64,000 nt of DNA from JBOEGW01 sp050633625 (GTDB lineage Bacteria > Pseudomonadota > Alphaproteobacteria > Rhodobacterales > Rhodobacteraceae), in the NCBI GenBank assembly GCA_050633625.1, contig JBOEGW010000003.1, positions 124,001 to 188,000 of the forward strand, in the 5' to 3' direction. The notes below the pieces were generated by a model. It was not told where the DNA came from. It saw nothing but the letters and a program-made list of their open reading frames with translations, and searched no databases. The position numbers and the translations under genes were made by a program. Shown here in pieces: positions 17,441-26,358 of this stretch (the first letter of the stretch is position 1; every line of letters begins with the position of its first letter).

Positions 17441-19084
17441 TTAGCGTTGTCGGTCTTGCCAGCCATCGGCCATCACAGGCGCGCGATTGTCAGCTGGCAA
17501 CGTGCGGCCCAAGATATGATCGGCGGCCTTTTCACCGACCATGATCGAGGGCGCGTTGGTGTTGCCGTTGGTGATGCGCGGAAAGATCGAGCTGTCGGCA
17601 ACGCGCAGCCTCTCAACGCCAATCACCCGGCATTGCGGGTCCACAACGGCATCTGGATCGCCAATCGCCCCCATGCGCGCGGTCCCGCAGGGATGATAGG
17701 CGCTCTCTGCGTGGTCGCGGATAAAGGCGTCAAGCTCTGCGTCGCTGTCGCCGCCGCCGGGTTGAATTTCATGTTTCACATGTTCCGCCATCGGGGCCTG
17801 CGCGAAGATTTCGCGGGTGAGGCGCAAGGCGGCGCGAAAATCGGACCAATCCTGAGCCGAGCTCATGTAGTTGAATTTAATGTTTGGCGCGGCATTGGGA
17901 TCGTTTGACGCGAGTGTCACGCTGCCGCGCGAGGCCGACCGCATCGGGCCAACATGCGCCTGAAACCCATGGCCTTCGGCGGCGGCTTTCCCGTCATATC
18001 GCACGGCGATTGGCAGGAAATGCATCTGAATGTCTGGGTAGGCCACGCCCGCCTTTGAGCGAATGAACGCGCAAGCCTCAAATTGGTTCGACGTGCCAAG
18101 CCCGGTGCGCGTCAACATCCAGCGCGCGCCGATGATCGCTTTGCTGAGCAGGTTCCAGTAGCGGTAAAGCGTGATTGGCTTTTTGGCAGCGTATTGCACA
18201 TAGACCTCAAGGTGGTCTTGCAAGTTTTGGCCTACGCCAGCGCGATCTGCTATGACCTCGATCCCCTGTGCACGCAGGTGCTTTGCTGGGCCAATCCCTG
18301 ACAGCATCAGGAGTTTGGGCGTGTTGATGGACGAGGCCGAGAGGATAACTTCGCGCCGGGCGTGGAGGGTTTCGATCTTGCCATTGCGCCTGACGCTCAC
18401 GCCTATTGCACGCCCGTCTCGGATGACCACTTTTTGTGCAAATGCGCGCACAAGTGTCACGTCAAACCGCGCTAAGGCCGGGCGCAAATAGGCATTGGCC
18501 GCAGACCAGCGCCGCCCGTTCCACACCGTCATATCAAAGCCGCCAAACCCCTCTTGCGCCGCGCCGTTATAGTCGTCCGTGACTGGATATCCGGCCGCAC
18601 GACCTGCGTTCACGAAGGCGGCAAACAGCGGGTTTTTCATTTTGGCGCGCTGAACATGGAGCGGGCCATCGTCGCCCCGCCAGTCAGATTTTGCGCGCCC
18701 GTGCCAATGCTCCATCCGCCGGAAATAGGGCAACACATGCGCATAGTCCCAGCCGGTCGCACCCATTTCGGCCCAATGGTCATAGTCCTTGGCGTTTCCG
18801 CGCACATAGACCATCCCGTTGATTGAGGAGGACCCGCCAATCACCTTGCCGCGGGGCACCGCAAGCCGCCGGTTGTTTAATGCCGGCTCTGGGTGCGAGG
18901 AAAACCCCCAATCATAACGCGCCATATTCATGGGGTACGAAAGCGCCGCTGGCATTTGGATGAAGGGACCAATGTCCGTGCCGCCATGCTCAACGATGAT
19001 CACCGAATGGCCTGCTTCGCCCAAACGATAGGCCAAGGCACAGCCCGCTGAGCCAGCGCCAATGATAACGAAATCCGCCTCCAT
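17441..19084 (-). CDS. betA: Choline dehydrogenase
   Basis: A 547-residue GMC-family flavoenzyme that oxidises choline to betaine aldehyde. The FAD-binding Rossmann motif GAGSAGCALAYRL is at residues 9-21. The GMC signatures GKVIGGSSSINGMVYVRG and SASSINTPKLLMLSGIGP follow, and the C-terminus has the catalytic His segments (AYHPCGTARMG and NTNAPSIM). Length agrees with E. coli BetA. It starts in a TGATG overlap with the end of betB, placing it last in the betICBA operon. It probably feeds electrons to the respiratory chain. Confidence 0.95.
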   Translation of the reverse strand: MEADFVIIGAGSAGCALAYRLGEAGHSVIIVEHGGTDIGPFIQMPAALSYPMNMARYDWGFSSHPEPALNNRRLAVPRGKVIGGSSSINGMVYVRGNAKDYDHWAEMGATGWDYAHVLPYFRRMEHWHGRAKSDWRGDDGPLHVQRAKMKNPLFAAFVNAGRAAGYPVTDDYNGAAQEGFGGFDMTVWNGRRWSAANAYLRPALARFDVTLVRAFAQKVVIRDGRAIGVSVRRNGKIETLHARREVILSASSINTPKLLMLSGIGPAKHLRAQGIEVIADRAGVGQNLQDHLEVYVQYAAKKPITLYRYWNLLSKAIIGARWMLTRTGLGTSNQFEACAFIRSKAGVAYPDIQMHFLPIAVRYDGKAAAEGHGFQAHVGPMRSASRGSVTLASNDPNAAPNIKFNYMSSAQDWSDFRAALRLTREIFAQAPMAEHVKHEIQPGGGDSDAELDAFIRDHAESAYHPCGTARMGAIGDPDAVVDPQCRVIGVERLRVADSSIFPRITNGNTNAPSIMVGEKAADHILGRTLPADNRAPVMADGWQDRQR

Positions 19085-20547
19085 CAGAACGGCGCTTCTA
19101 GGGGAGACAGGCGCACGTAGACCGATTTCAAGGCGCTATAATGCTCGATAGCTGCCTTGGCATTTTCGCGCCCAACGCCCGATAGTTTGGTGCCGCCAAA
19201 TGGCATTTCTACCGGAGCATCATTGTAGGAATTGATCCAACAGGTGCCTGCCTCAAATGCGGCGGCGACACGATGTGCGCGCGTCAGATCGCTGGTGAAC
19301 ACGCCCGCCGCAAGGCCAAATTCGGTGGCGTTTGCGCGGGACAGAACCTCGGTTTCATTGTCAAAATCAAGCACCGACATGACCGGCCCAAAGATTTCTT
19401 CGCGCGCGATTGTCATTGTGTCTGTCACATCGGCAAACACGGTGGGCTGCATGAAGAACCCCTCTCGTTCAAGGCGCGCGCCCCCTGTCACAAGCCGCGC
19501 ACCTTCCTCAATGCCCTTGGCCACATAGGTCAGTGCGATGTTGAGCTGCGCCTCTGAGACCATCGGCCCGAAGTTCGTTGTGGGGTCCATTGGGTCACCG
19601 ATTTTCGCAGTTTCAAGCCGCTCGGACAGGCGCGCCAGAAACGCAGCTTTAAGGCCCTTTTGCACAAAAACGCGCGTGCCGTTTGAGCAGACCTGACCCG
19701 ACGAGTAGAAATTTGCCAAAATCGCACCGGACACAGCGTTTTCGAGATCCGCATCGTCAAAGATCACCAAGGGAGACTTGCCGCCAAGCTCCATTGTGAC
19801 CTGTTTCATGCTGGCCGCTGCAGCTGCATAGACCTTGGCGCCCGTGGGCACGGATCCCGTCAACGAGACCTTTGCAACGCGGGAGTCCGTGGTGAGCGCG
19901 CTGCCAACCTCAGCCGCGCCTTGCACCACGTTAAACACACCTTCCGGCAGGCCCGCTTCCTGTAGGATTTCCGCGAGTTTGAGCGCTGACAGCGGCGTGG
20001 TTTCGGAGGGTTTGAACACCATCGTATTGCCGCAAGCCAAGGCAGGCGCGGCTTTCCAACAGGCGATTTGCATCGGATAATTCCAGGCACCAATCCCGAC
20101 GCACACCCCAAGCGCTTCGCGCCGGGTATAGGCGAAATCCCCATCCGGCATTTGGATATGCTCGCCCGCAAGACTGCCCGCCAATCCACCGAAATACTCA
20201 AGCGCATCGGCGCCCGATGTGGCATCGGCTACGAGCGTTTCTTGCAGGGGCTTTCCGGTGTCCAGTGTTTCAAGCTCAGAGAGGTCGTGATTTCGTGCGC
20301 GGATGATGTCGGCGGCGCGCCGCAAAATGCGCCCCCGCTGGGTTCCGGTCAGAGCAGCCCATGCTGGTTGCGCCCTTTTCGCCGCCTCAACGGCATTTTC
20401 GATGAGCGCGGGCGTGGCCTTGTGCACGCGCGCGATTTCAATGCCGGTGGCCGGGTAAATCACCGGAATAGGCGCGCCTTTTGCGTCGTCCACATAGGCC
20501 CCATTGATGAAATGGCTTGCGGTTGGTGTCGCGGTTTTCATGCTCAT
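19084..20547 (-). CDS. betB: Betaine aldehyde dehydrogenase
   Basis: A 487-residue aldehyde dehydrogenase making glycine betaine from betaine aldehyde with NAD(P)+. Visible: GIGAWNYPMQIACWKAAPALACGN (cofactor binding), the catalytic Glu in VTMELGGKSP, and the catalytic Cys in NFYSSGQVCSNGTRVFV. The ending, NSYNDAPVEMPFGGTKLSGVGREN, is typical of BetB. Its ATG overlaps the betC stop (20544-20547), and betA overlaps its end. An internal ATG two codons in is also possible. Confidence 0.95.
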   Translation of the reverse strand: MSMKTATPTASHFINGAYVDDAKGAPIPVIYPATGIEIARVHKATPALIENAVEAAKRAQPAWAALTGTQRGRILRRAADIIRARNHDLSELETLDTGKPLQETLVADATSGADALEYFGGLAGSLAGEHIQMPDGDFAYTRREALGVCVGIGAWNYPMQIACWKAAPALACGNTMVFKPSETTPLSALKLAEILQEAGLPEGVFNVVQGAAEVGSALTTDSRVAKVSLTGSVPTGAKVYAAAAASMKQVTMELGGKSPLVIFDDADLENAVSGAILANFYSSGQVCSNGTRVFVQKGLKAAFLARLSERLETAKIGDPMDPTTNFGPMVSEAQLNIALTYVAKGIEEGARLVTGGARLEREGFFMQPTVFADVTDTMTIAREEIFGPVMSVLDFDNETEVLSRANATEFGLAAGVFTSDLTRAHRVAAAFEAGTCWINSYNDAPVEMPFGGTKLSGVGRENAKAAIEHYSALKSVYVRLSPLEAPF

Positions 20548-22052
20548 TCTCCCCTCGGGAAACGCTGGTTTTCCTCAAGCTCATTCAGGTCCATGTGATT
20601 GCGCATATAGCGTTCGGAGGCGCGTTTCAGCGGTTGGTAATCCCATGGGAAATAGTCGCCGTTTCGAAGCGCTTCATAGACGACCCAACGCCGGGCCTGG
20701 CTTTCGCTCACAGCCGCATCGAACTGCGGCAAGTTCCACCGATGTTGCGCGATATCAACAAGCGCCTCATAGGCTGTTGCATGGGCCGGATCTTCGGCCA
20801 GATTTGTCAGCTCGTGAGGGTCGTTTTCGAGGTCAAACAGTTGATCCGGGTCAAGGGCGCAACGGGTGAATTTGTAGCGCCCTGATACCAGCGCAACGAG
20901 GGGCGCATAGGAGGCCTCGGCGGCATACTCCATCATCACGGGCGCGCTGCGCACAGCACCGCCTGCGAGGGGCACGAGGCTTTCGCCATCCACCCAAGGC
21001 GCAATATCCGCCAGCGACACACCCGCCAAATCCGCAAGCGTCGGCGTGACATCCAGCGTAGACACAGGCGCCTCTACCAGCCCCGGCTCCAAATCCGGAG
21101 ACGAGATCATCAAAGGAACGCGAGACGACCCTTCTAGAAAGGACATTTTGAACCACAATCCCCGCTCCCCCAACATATCGCCATGGTCAGACACAAAGAC
21201 AATTGTGGCTTCTTGGCGGGTGTCTTTGAGGACGTTCAGGATGTCTCCTATCTTGTCATCAAGGTAGGAGATATTCGCGAAATAGGCGCGGCGCGCGCGC
21301 GCTATGTGCTCTTTCGTAATGTCGAAACTGCGCCAATCGTTCGCGTCAAAAATCCGTTTGGAATGGGCGTCATGATCTGCGTAGTCCATCGCCGGAATGT
21401 CGGGCGCGAGGTGCGAGCACCCCTCATAGAGATCCCAGTATTTTTTGCGTGCCACATATGGGTCATGGGGATGGGTGAAGCTGACTGTCAAACACCATGG
21501 CCGCGCGTCTTTGCCGCGCCCATAATCATAAAGTTTTTGCACTGCTTCAAAGGCGACCTCGTCATCATATTCCATTTGGTTTGATATCTCAGCGACCCCT
21601 GCCCCGGTCACCGATCCCATGTTGTGATACCACCAATCAATCCGTTCACCGGGTTTGCGATAGTCCGGCGTCCAGCCAAAATCTGCGGGGTAAATATCGG
21701 TGGTGAGGCGCTGTTCAAACCCGTGCAATTGATCCGGTCCGACGAAGTGCATCTTGCCAGAAAGCGCTGTTTGGTATCCGGCGCGGCGCAGGTGGTGCGC
21801 GTAGGTTGGGATGGACGAGGCAAATTCGGCAGCGTTGTCATAGACTCCGGTGCGCGAGGGGCGTTGACCCGACATAAAGGACGCCCGCCCCGGCGCGCAA
21901 AGCGGGCTGGCGGTATAGGCGTTTTTGAACCGGGTGGCGCGCGCCGCCAGGGCTTTGAGGTTGGGTGCATGGAGCCATTCGGCGGGGCCATCGGGAAACA
22001 GGGTGCCGTTCAGTTGATCGACCATGATGATGAGAATGTTTGGTGGGGTCAT
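20544..22052 (-). CDS. betC: Choline-sulfatase
   Basis: A 502-residue type I sulfatase that hydrolyses choline-O-sulfate to choline and sulfate. The N-terminus has the metal-binding NILIIMVDQLNG. The formylglycine motif SPLCAPGR places the modified Cys at residue 52. The central FVSDHGDMLGERGLWFKM segment and the C-terminal choline-sulfatase extension (residues about 430-500) are present. The start at 22052 overlaps the betI stop by ATGA; the frame is open 105 codons further upstream but runs through betI. Presence of betC suggests the strain can use choline sulfate from algae. Confidence 0.95.
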   Translation of the reverse strand: MTPPNILIIMVDQLNGTLFPDGPAEWLHAPNLKALAARATRFKNAYTASPLCAPGRASFMSGQRPSRTGVYDNAAEFASSIPTYAHHLRRAGYQTALSGKMHFVGPDQLHGFEQRLTTDIYPADFGWTPDYRKPGERIDWWYHNMGSVTGAGVAEISNQMEYDDEVAFEAVQKLYDYGRGKDARPWCLTVSFTHPHDPYVARKKYWDLYEGCSHLAPDIPAMDYADHDAHSKRIFDANDWRSFDITKEHIARARRAYFANISYLDDKIGDILNVLKDTRQEATIVFVSDHGDMLGERGLWFKMSFLEGSSRVPLMISSPDLEPGLVEAPVSTLDVTPTLADLAGVSLADIAPWVDGESLVPLAGGAVRSAPVMMEYAAEASYAPLVALVSGRYKFTRCALDPDQLFDLENDPHELTNLAEDPAHATAYEALVDIAQHRWNLPQFDAAVSESQARRWVVYEALRNGDYFPWDYQPLKRASERYMRNHMDLNELEENQRFPRGE

Positions 22053-22621
22053 GTGTGCTCCAAAAGGCGATCGAGTGTGGCCATTGCGCGCGCGGTGGCG
22101 GCGGGGCCTTGCAAGGTGGACAGGGCGTGCCGGATATACAGACCGTCGATCAGCGCAGCGAGGGTTTGGGCGGCATCGGGCGCAGCCTTTGCCAAGGCAG
22201 GACGTAAGGCGTGCGTGAGATTTGACAGGATGCGGCGCTGATAGATCGTCAACAGCCTCTTTGCCCCCGGCACAGATTGCGCCTGAACATAGAAGTTCAA
22301 CCAAGCGGCCACGGTTTCTGGGGCAAAATTTTCGGGGCCAAAACTGGCGCGGATGATAGCGGCGCAACGCGCGTGTGGCGTTTGCGCGGATTTGAGTTCG
22401 CAGCGCACCGCCGCGCTGTAGCGGCGCAGGATGTGGCGCATGGCGGCGAGCAAGAGATCATCTTTGCCGCCGAAATAGTGATGCGCCAAGGCTGACGACA
22501 CCCCGGCGCGCCGGGCGATCCGCGCAACCGTCACATCGAGCGAGCCAGACGCGCCGATTTCCGCAATCGTCGCTTTCACCAAGGCGTCGCGCCTTATAGG
22601 CTCCATTCCAAGTTTGGGCAT
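22049..22621 (-). CDS. betI: Transcriptional repressor BetI
   Basis: A 190-residue TetR-family repressor starting MPKLGMEPIRRDALVKATI, the standard BetI N-terminus, which fixes the start at 22621. The helix-turn-helix covers about residues 25-50 (VTVARIARRAGVSSALAHHYFGGKDDLL). BetI represses the bet genes and is relieved by choline. A matching palindrome lies 43 bases upstream in the shared promoter region with choX. It is first in the betICBA operon. Confidence 0.94.
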   Translation of the reverse strand: MPKLGMEPIRRDALVKATIAEIGASGSLDVTVARIARRAGVSSALAHHYFGGKDDLLLAAMRHILRRYSAAVRCELKSAQTPHARCAAIIRASFGPENFAPETVAAWLNFYVQAQSVPGAKRLLTIYQRRILSNLTHALRPALAKAAPDAAQTLAALIDGLYIRHALSTLQGPAATARAMATLDRLLEHT

Positions 22622-22663
22622 GAGACTCACCATAATTGCCTGACCTCTGTTATCTGTTGGAAC

Positions 22664-22683
22664 TTGATTGACTCGTCAATCAA
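22664..22683. promoter_or_regulatory. BetI operator palindrome
   Basis: TTGATTGACTCGTCAATCAA consists of perfect 9-base arms around a 2-base centre. It resembles the BetI-binding sequence known from E. coli. It lies between the divergent betI and choX genes, so one operator could control both the catabolic and the transport operon. Confidence 0.88.
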
Positions 22684-22702
22684 TAAAAATCTGGAGACAC
22701 CA

Positions 22703-23626
22703 ATGACTTTGAAATCATCATTATCTGTATTGGCCCTTTTGGCGGCCACGCCCGCATTTGCGGCCTGTGAGGAAGTTCGATTTTCCGATGTGGGCTGGAC
22801 GGATATCACAACGACAACCGCAGCGGCCTCGGTTGTTCTGCAAGCGCTTGGCTACGACACAGATACGAAATTACTATCTGTTCCAGTGACTTACACCTCA
22901 CTTGCCAATGGCGATATTGACGTTTTCCTTGGCAATTGGATGCCCACAATGGAAGCGGATATTGCGCCCTACCGGGAGGCGAAAACCGTCGACACTGTCC
23001 GCGCCAATCTGGAGGGCGCGAAATATACCTTGGCGGTGAACAAGCCCGCTATGGCGCTCGGCATCAAGGATTTTGCCGATATTGCTGCGCACAAGGACGC
23101 CTTGGACGGCAAGATATACGGGATTGAGCCGGGCAATGACGGGAACCGGCTCATCATGGATATGATATCTGGGGATGCCTTTGATCTGGATGGTTTTGAG
23201 GTTGTTGAAAGCTCCGAACAGGGCATGTTGGCGCAGGTGGATCGCCTCTCCGGCAAAGATCAGCCTATCGTTTTCTTGGGGTGGGAGCCGCATCCGATGA
23301 ACGCCAATTTCGACATGGGATATCTGTCGGGAGGCGATGAGTTTTTTGGGCCAGATTTTGGCGGCGCGACGATCTATACCAACACGCGCGCGGGCTATGT
23401 GACGGAGTGCCCGAACGTGGGCGCGCTGCTCGGTAACCTTGAGTTCACCTTGGCTATGGAAAATGAAATCATGAGCGCGATCCTCAATGATGGCGAGGAG
23501 CCGAGCGATGCGGCGCGCGCCTGGTTGGCCGCCAATCCTGATGTTTGGGGGCCATGGCTTGAGGGCGTGACAACGCTTGACGGTGGCGATGCGATGGCGG
23601 CGGTGAGCGCCTCTTTGAGCGAGTAA
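22703..23626 (+). CDS. choX: Choline ABC transporter substrate-binding protein
   Basis: A 307-residue periplasmic protein. The signal peptide ends at about residue 21 (LLAATPAFAAC). The mature part matches the OpuAC/ChoX fold: FSDVGWTDITTTTAAASVVLQALGY near the start, VFLGNWMPTM with a ligand-box Trp, and IVFLGWEPHPMN. The aromatic cage for the choline ammonium group is expected from these Trp residues. The ATG at 22703 has CTGGAGACACCA upstream; a longer frame from 22664 would cover the operator and is rejected. It is first in the cho operon. Confidence 0.95.
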   Translation: MTLKSSLSVLALLAATPAFAACEEVRFSDVGWTDITTTTAAASVVLQALGYDTDTKLLSVPVTYTSLANGDIDVFLGNWMPTMEADIAPYREAKTVDTVRANLEGAKYTLAVNKPAMALGIKDFADIAAHKDALDGKIYGIEPGNDGNRLIMDMISGDAFDLDGFEVVESSEQGMLAQVDRLSGKDQPIVFLGWEPHPMNANFDMGYLSGGDEFFGPDFGGATIYTNTRAGYVTECPNVGALLGNLEFTLAMENEIMSAILNDGEEPSDAARAWLAANPDVWGPWLEGVTTLDGGDAMAAVSASLSE

Positions 23627-23650
23627 CCACATAAAACAAAGGAGTAGGCA

Positions 23651-24259
23651 ATGGCCTTGCGCAGAGTATCGATCATCATGACAGCCTGTTTGCTGCCGGT
23701 CAGCGCGGCGATTGCCTGCCCCACCAAAGACGATTTGCCACGCACAATTGTGCTCGTGCAAAACGCGCCAACCTTCGTGCGCACCGATTATGAAACTGCG
23801 GGCGCGGACCTGTTTTTTCGAACTGAGATGCGAATTGGGCCGAGCGTAATTGTTGAATCTGGCTATTTGGCGCATCCTTTTGCGCCTGTAGAAACCGCCC
23901 TCAATGGCGCCGTGGAAACAGTCACATATTCTGGCGATCCGGCGGTGTTTGATCATCTCGACCAGATCGGCCACCACCGCATTGAAGGCACAAAAACCCT
24001 CCCCAGCGGCGCAACACAGCCTCATTTTGTGGAAGCCCGGTTTGCTGGCACGGGGCGTGTGGAATTAGCGGAATGTCAGTATGACGTCTGGCATGTGGAC
24101 CTTGTTCAGCCCGGCGGCCCAAATGGCGACATCGCAGCGCGGGTCGATTTCGCGCCAGCGCTTGGTTTGATCCTTGGGATCACCCTAACAAGTGCCGCCA
24201 ACCAACAGCCACTTGTGCACTATCAATGGATCGGCACCGGGGATGATGTTGCGCGCTGA
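23651..24259 (+). CDS. Secreted protein of unknown function inside the cho operon
   Basis: A 202-residue protein with a signal peptide (about residues 1-22, SAAIA|CP), preceded by AAGGAG. The mature domain looks beta-rich and has two cysteines (near residue 23 and in LAECQYDVW). I recognise no family. It lies 24 bases after choX and about 68 bases before choW, on the same strand, in a position not occupied in the usual choXWV order. A periplasmic accessory role in choline uptake or sensing is possible but only inferred from position. Confidence 0.7.
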   Translation: MALRRVSIIMTACLLPVSAAIACPTKDDLPRTIVLVQNAPTFVRTDYETAGADLFFRTEMRIGPSVIVESGYLAHPFAPVETALNGAVETVTYSGDPAVFDHLDQIGHHRIEGTKTLPSGATQPHFVEARFAGTGRVELAECQYDVWHVDLVQPGGPNGDIAARVDFAPALGLILGITLTSAANQQPLVHYQWIGTGDDVAR

Positions 24260-24327
24260 AGGCGAAACCTGCTTTTCATTTCGCGCCCTTGCAGGCAGTC
24301 TAGCCCAAGACATCTAGGGGCACTGTT

Positions 24328-25227
24328 TTGAATTGGCTGACCGACAACAAGATCCCAATCGGCAAGACGGCTGAAAACGGCTTTGACTGGCTCAAGGACA
24401 AGGGCGCGCCGTTTTTTGACTGGCTGGCTTGGTTGGTTGAGGGGCTTATCGAAACGATCCTTACAGTGCTGCAAAGCCCGTTGGCCATGCCCCGTGCAGG
24501 GGAGGCGGGCGCGTTAGAATGGACCCCTCTTTATCCTGAAATCTGGCAACCATTCCCTGTCATTCTGGCCTTTACGGCGCTGACCTATGCGTTGCAACGG
24601 CGGGTGTTTACATCGGTTTTGGTGTTCATCGGGTTCTTGTTTATCCTCAATCAAGGCTATTGGGAGGAGACAACCGAAAGCCTTGCGCTTGTGTTGTCGG
24701 CCTGTGTTGTCTGCATGGGAATTGGCGTGCCGCTCGGGATTTTCCTCGCCCATCATCCGCGGCTTTACGCCTTCATGCGCCCGATCCTCGACCTCATGCA
24801 AACGCTTCCAACTTTTGTCTATCTCATTCCGGCCATTGTGTTTTTTGGAATTGGCCCGGTGCCCGGTTTGATTGCGACCGTGATTTTCGTGTTGCCAGCA
24901 CCGATCCGCCTCACGCAGCTCGGGATCGCTTCAACGCCCGTCTCCCTCAAGGAAACCGCGAGTGCCTTTGGGGCCACGCCGCGCCAGTTGTTGTGGAAGG
25001 TGGAGCTGCCTTTTGCCCTGCCGCAAATCATGGCCGGTCTCAACCAAACGATCATGCTTTCGCTGTCGATGGTGGTGATTGCGGCGCTTGTCGGGGCCGA
25101 TGGATTGGGGGTGCCGGTGGTGCGCGCGCTCAATACAGTCAACACCTCGCTTGGGTTTGAAAGCGGGATGATTATTGTCGTTGTGGCGATTGTGCTGGAC
25201 CGGATGCTGAGGATTGATCGCAAATGA
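24328..25227 (+). CDS. choW: Choline ABC transporter permease
   Basis: A 299-residue inner-membrane permease. It begins (M)NWLTDNKIPIGKTAENGFDWLKD, the conserved ChoW/ProW-type N-terminus, so the start is the TTG at 24328. An in-frame TAG lies at 24301 and there is no ATG or GTG between. AGGGG seven bases upstream serves as ribosome site. Six or so TM segments and the EAA-type loop (ETASAFGATPRQLLWKVELPFALP) that docks the ATPase are visible. A TTG start on the permease may keep its level low relative to choX. Confidence 0.94.
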   Translation: MNWLTDNKIPIGKTAENGFDWLKDKGAPFFDWLAWLVEGLIETILTVLQSPLAMPRAGEAGALEWTPLYPEIWQPFPVILAFTALTYALQRRVFTSVLVFIGFLFILNQGYWEETTESLALVLSACVVCMGIGVPLGIFLAHHPRLYAFMRPILDLMQTLPTFVYLIPAIVFFGIGPVPGLIATVIFVLPAPIRLTQLGIASTPVSLKETASAFGATPRQLLWKVELPFALPQIMAGLNQTIMLSLSMVVIAALVGADGLGVPVVRALNTVNTSLGFESGMIIVVVAIVLDRMLRIDRK

Positions 25228-26300
25228 ACGCCGTTGAATTTGAGGCTGTGTCGATCGTTTTTGGGGATCACCCAAAGGCCGCTTTGCCGCTCATGGATCA
25301 GGGCAAATCGCGCGAAGAGGTGCAGGCGCAAACCGGCCAAGTGTTGGGCGTCCATGATTGTAACTTGGCTGTGGCCGAGGGCGAAATTCTGGTGCTTATG
25401 GGCTTGTCCGGGTCGGGGAAATCCACGCTCCTGCGCACGGTAAACGGGCTTAATCCGGTGACACGCGGCAAGGTGCGTGTGCTTGGGGACGGCGACATGA
25501 CCGAGGTGTCCGGGGCCAGTGCTGCCAGTTTGCGCAAGCTTCGATTGCGCCATGTTTCTATGGTGTTTCAACACTTTGGCCTCCTGCCCTGGCGCACGGT
25601 GCGCAGCAATGTTGGGCTGGGACTTGAGCTTGGCGGCGCGCGCGCACGGGAGCGCCGGACACAGGTGGACGAGCAGCTTGCGCTCGTGGGGTTGCATGAC
25701 TGGGCCGAACGCAAGGTCGAAGATCTGTCAGGCGGGATGCAACAACGGGTCGGTCTGGCACGCGCCTTCGCGACAAATGCGCCGATCCTCTTGATGGACG
25801 AGCCGTTTTCCGCGCTCGACCCGCTCATTCGTGCGCGCCTTCAAGACGACTTGCTTGCCTTGCAAAGCACCCTGAAACGGACAATCATTTTCGTAAGCCA
25901 TGATCTTGATGAAGCCTTTAAGATCGGAGATCGTATAGCGATTATGGAGGGCGGTAGAATTGTGCAGGCGGGCACACCGCGCGAGATTTTCACAGCGCCC
26001 AAGAACGCGTATGTCGCTGATTTCGTGGCCCATATGAACCCGCTTGGGGTTTTGACGGCGCGCGACATTATGGGCCCGCCGGAAGCGCGGCGCGTGACAC
26101 CTGAAGACCACCTCAACGCCACATCGGGCGGGCGCGCGACCCCGTTGAGAGAGGTGGATGTTAATGCGCCGGTGCGCACGGTGATGGAGGCGATGAAGGG
26201 TCAACACGCGCTGGATGTTGTGGAAGGCAACCGACTTGTCGGGCGCATCACGCATGATCTCATAAACGCGCGCCTGCTCGATCCACGCGCTGGAGATTGA
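25224..26300 (+). CDS. choV: Choline ABC transporter ATP-binding protein
   Basis: A 358-residue ATPase overlapping choW by ATGA. Walker A GLSGSGKST, signature LSGGMQQRVGLARAF and Walker B ILLMDEPFSALD are all intact, with the switch His in IFVSHDLDEAF. It belongs to the ProV/OpuAA/ChoV group. After about residue 270 there is a CBS-like tail (PVRTVMEAMKGQHALDVVEGNRLVGRITHD), shorter than the usual two CBS repeats; CBS modules of ProV-type ATPases sense ionic strength, though ChoV uptake is usually substrate-driven. Confidence 0.95.
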   Translation: MNAVEFEAVSIVFGDHPKAALPLMDQGKSREEVQAQTGQVLGVHDCNLAVAEGEILVLMGLSGSGKSTLLRTVNGLNPVTRGKVRVLGDGDMTEVSGASAASLRKLRLRHVSMVFQHFGLLPWRTVRSNVGLGLELGGARARERRTQVDEQLALVGLHDWAERKVEDLSGGMQQRVGLARAFATNAPILLMDEPFSALDPLIRARLQDDLLALQSTLKRTIIFVSHDLDEAFKIGDRIAIMEGGRIVQAGTPREIFTAPKNAYVADFVAHMNPLGVLTARDIMGPPEARRVTPEDHLNATSGGRATPLREVDVNAPVRTVMEAMKGQHALDVVEGNRLVGRITHDLINARLLDPRAGD

Positions 26301-26358
26301 CAGGCGTTGCCGCGCGTGGAAGCCTCGTTGCAGCTGAATTTTCACAAGAGCGTCCTTT

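Noticed and set aside
22898..24025. 375-codon minus-strand frame opposite choX
   Set aside because: Antisense to choX and the following secreted-protein gene, both with ribosome sites and signal peptides.
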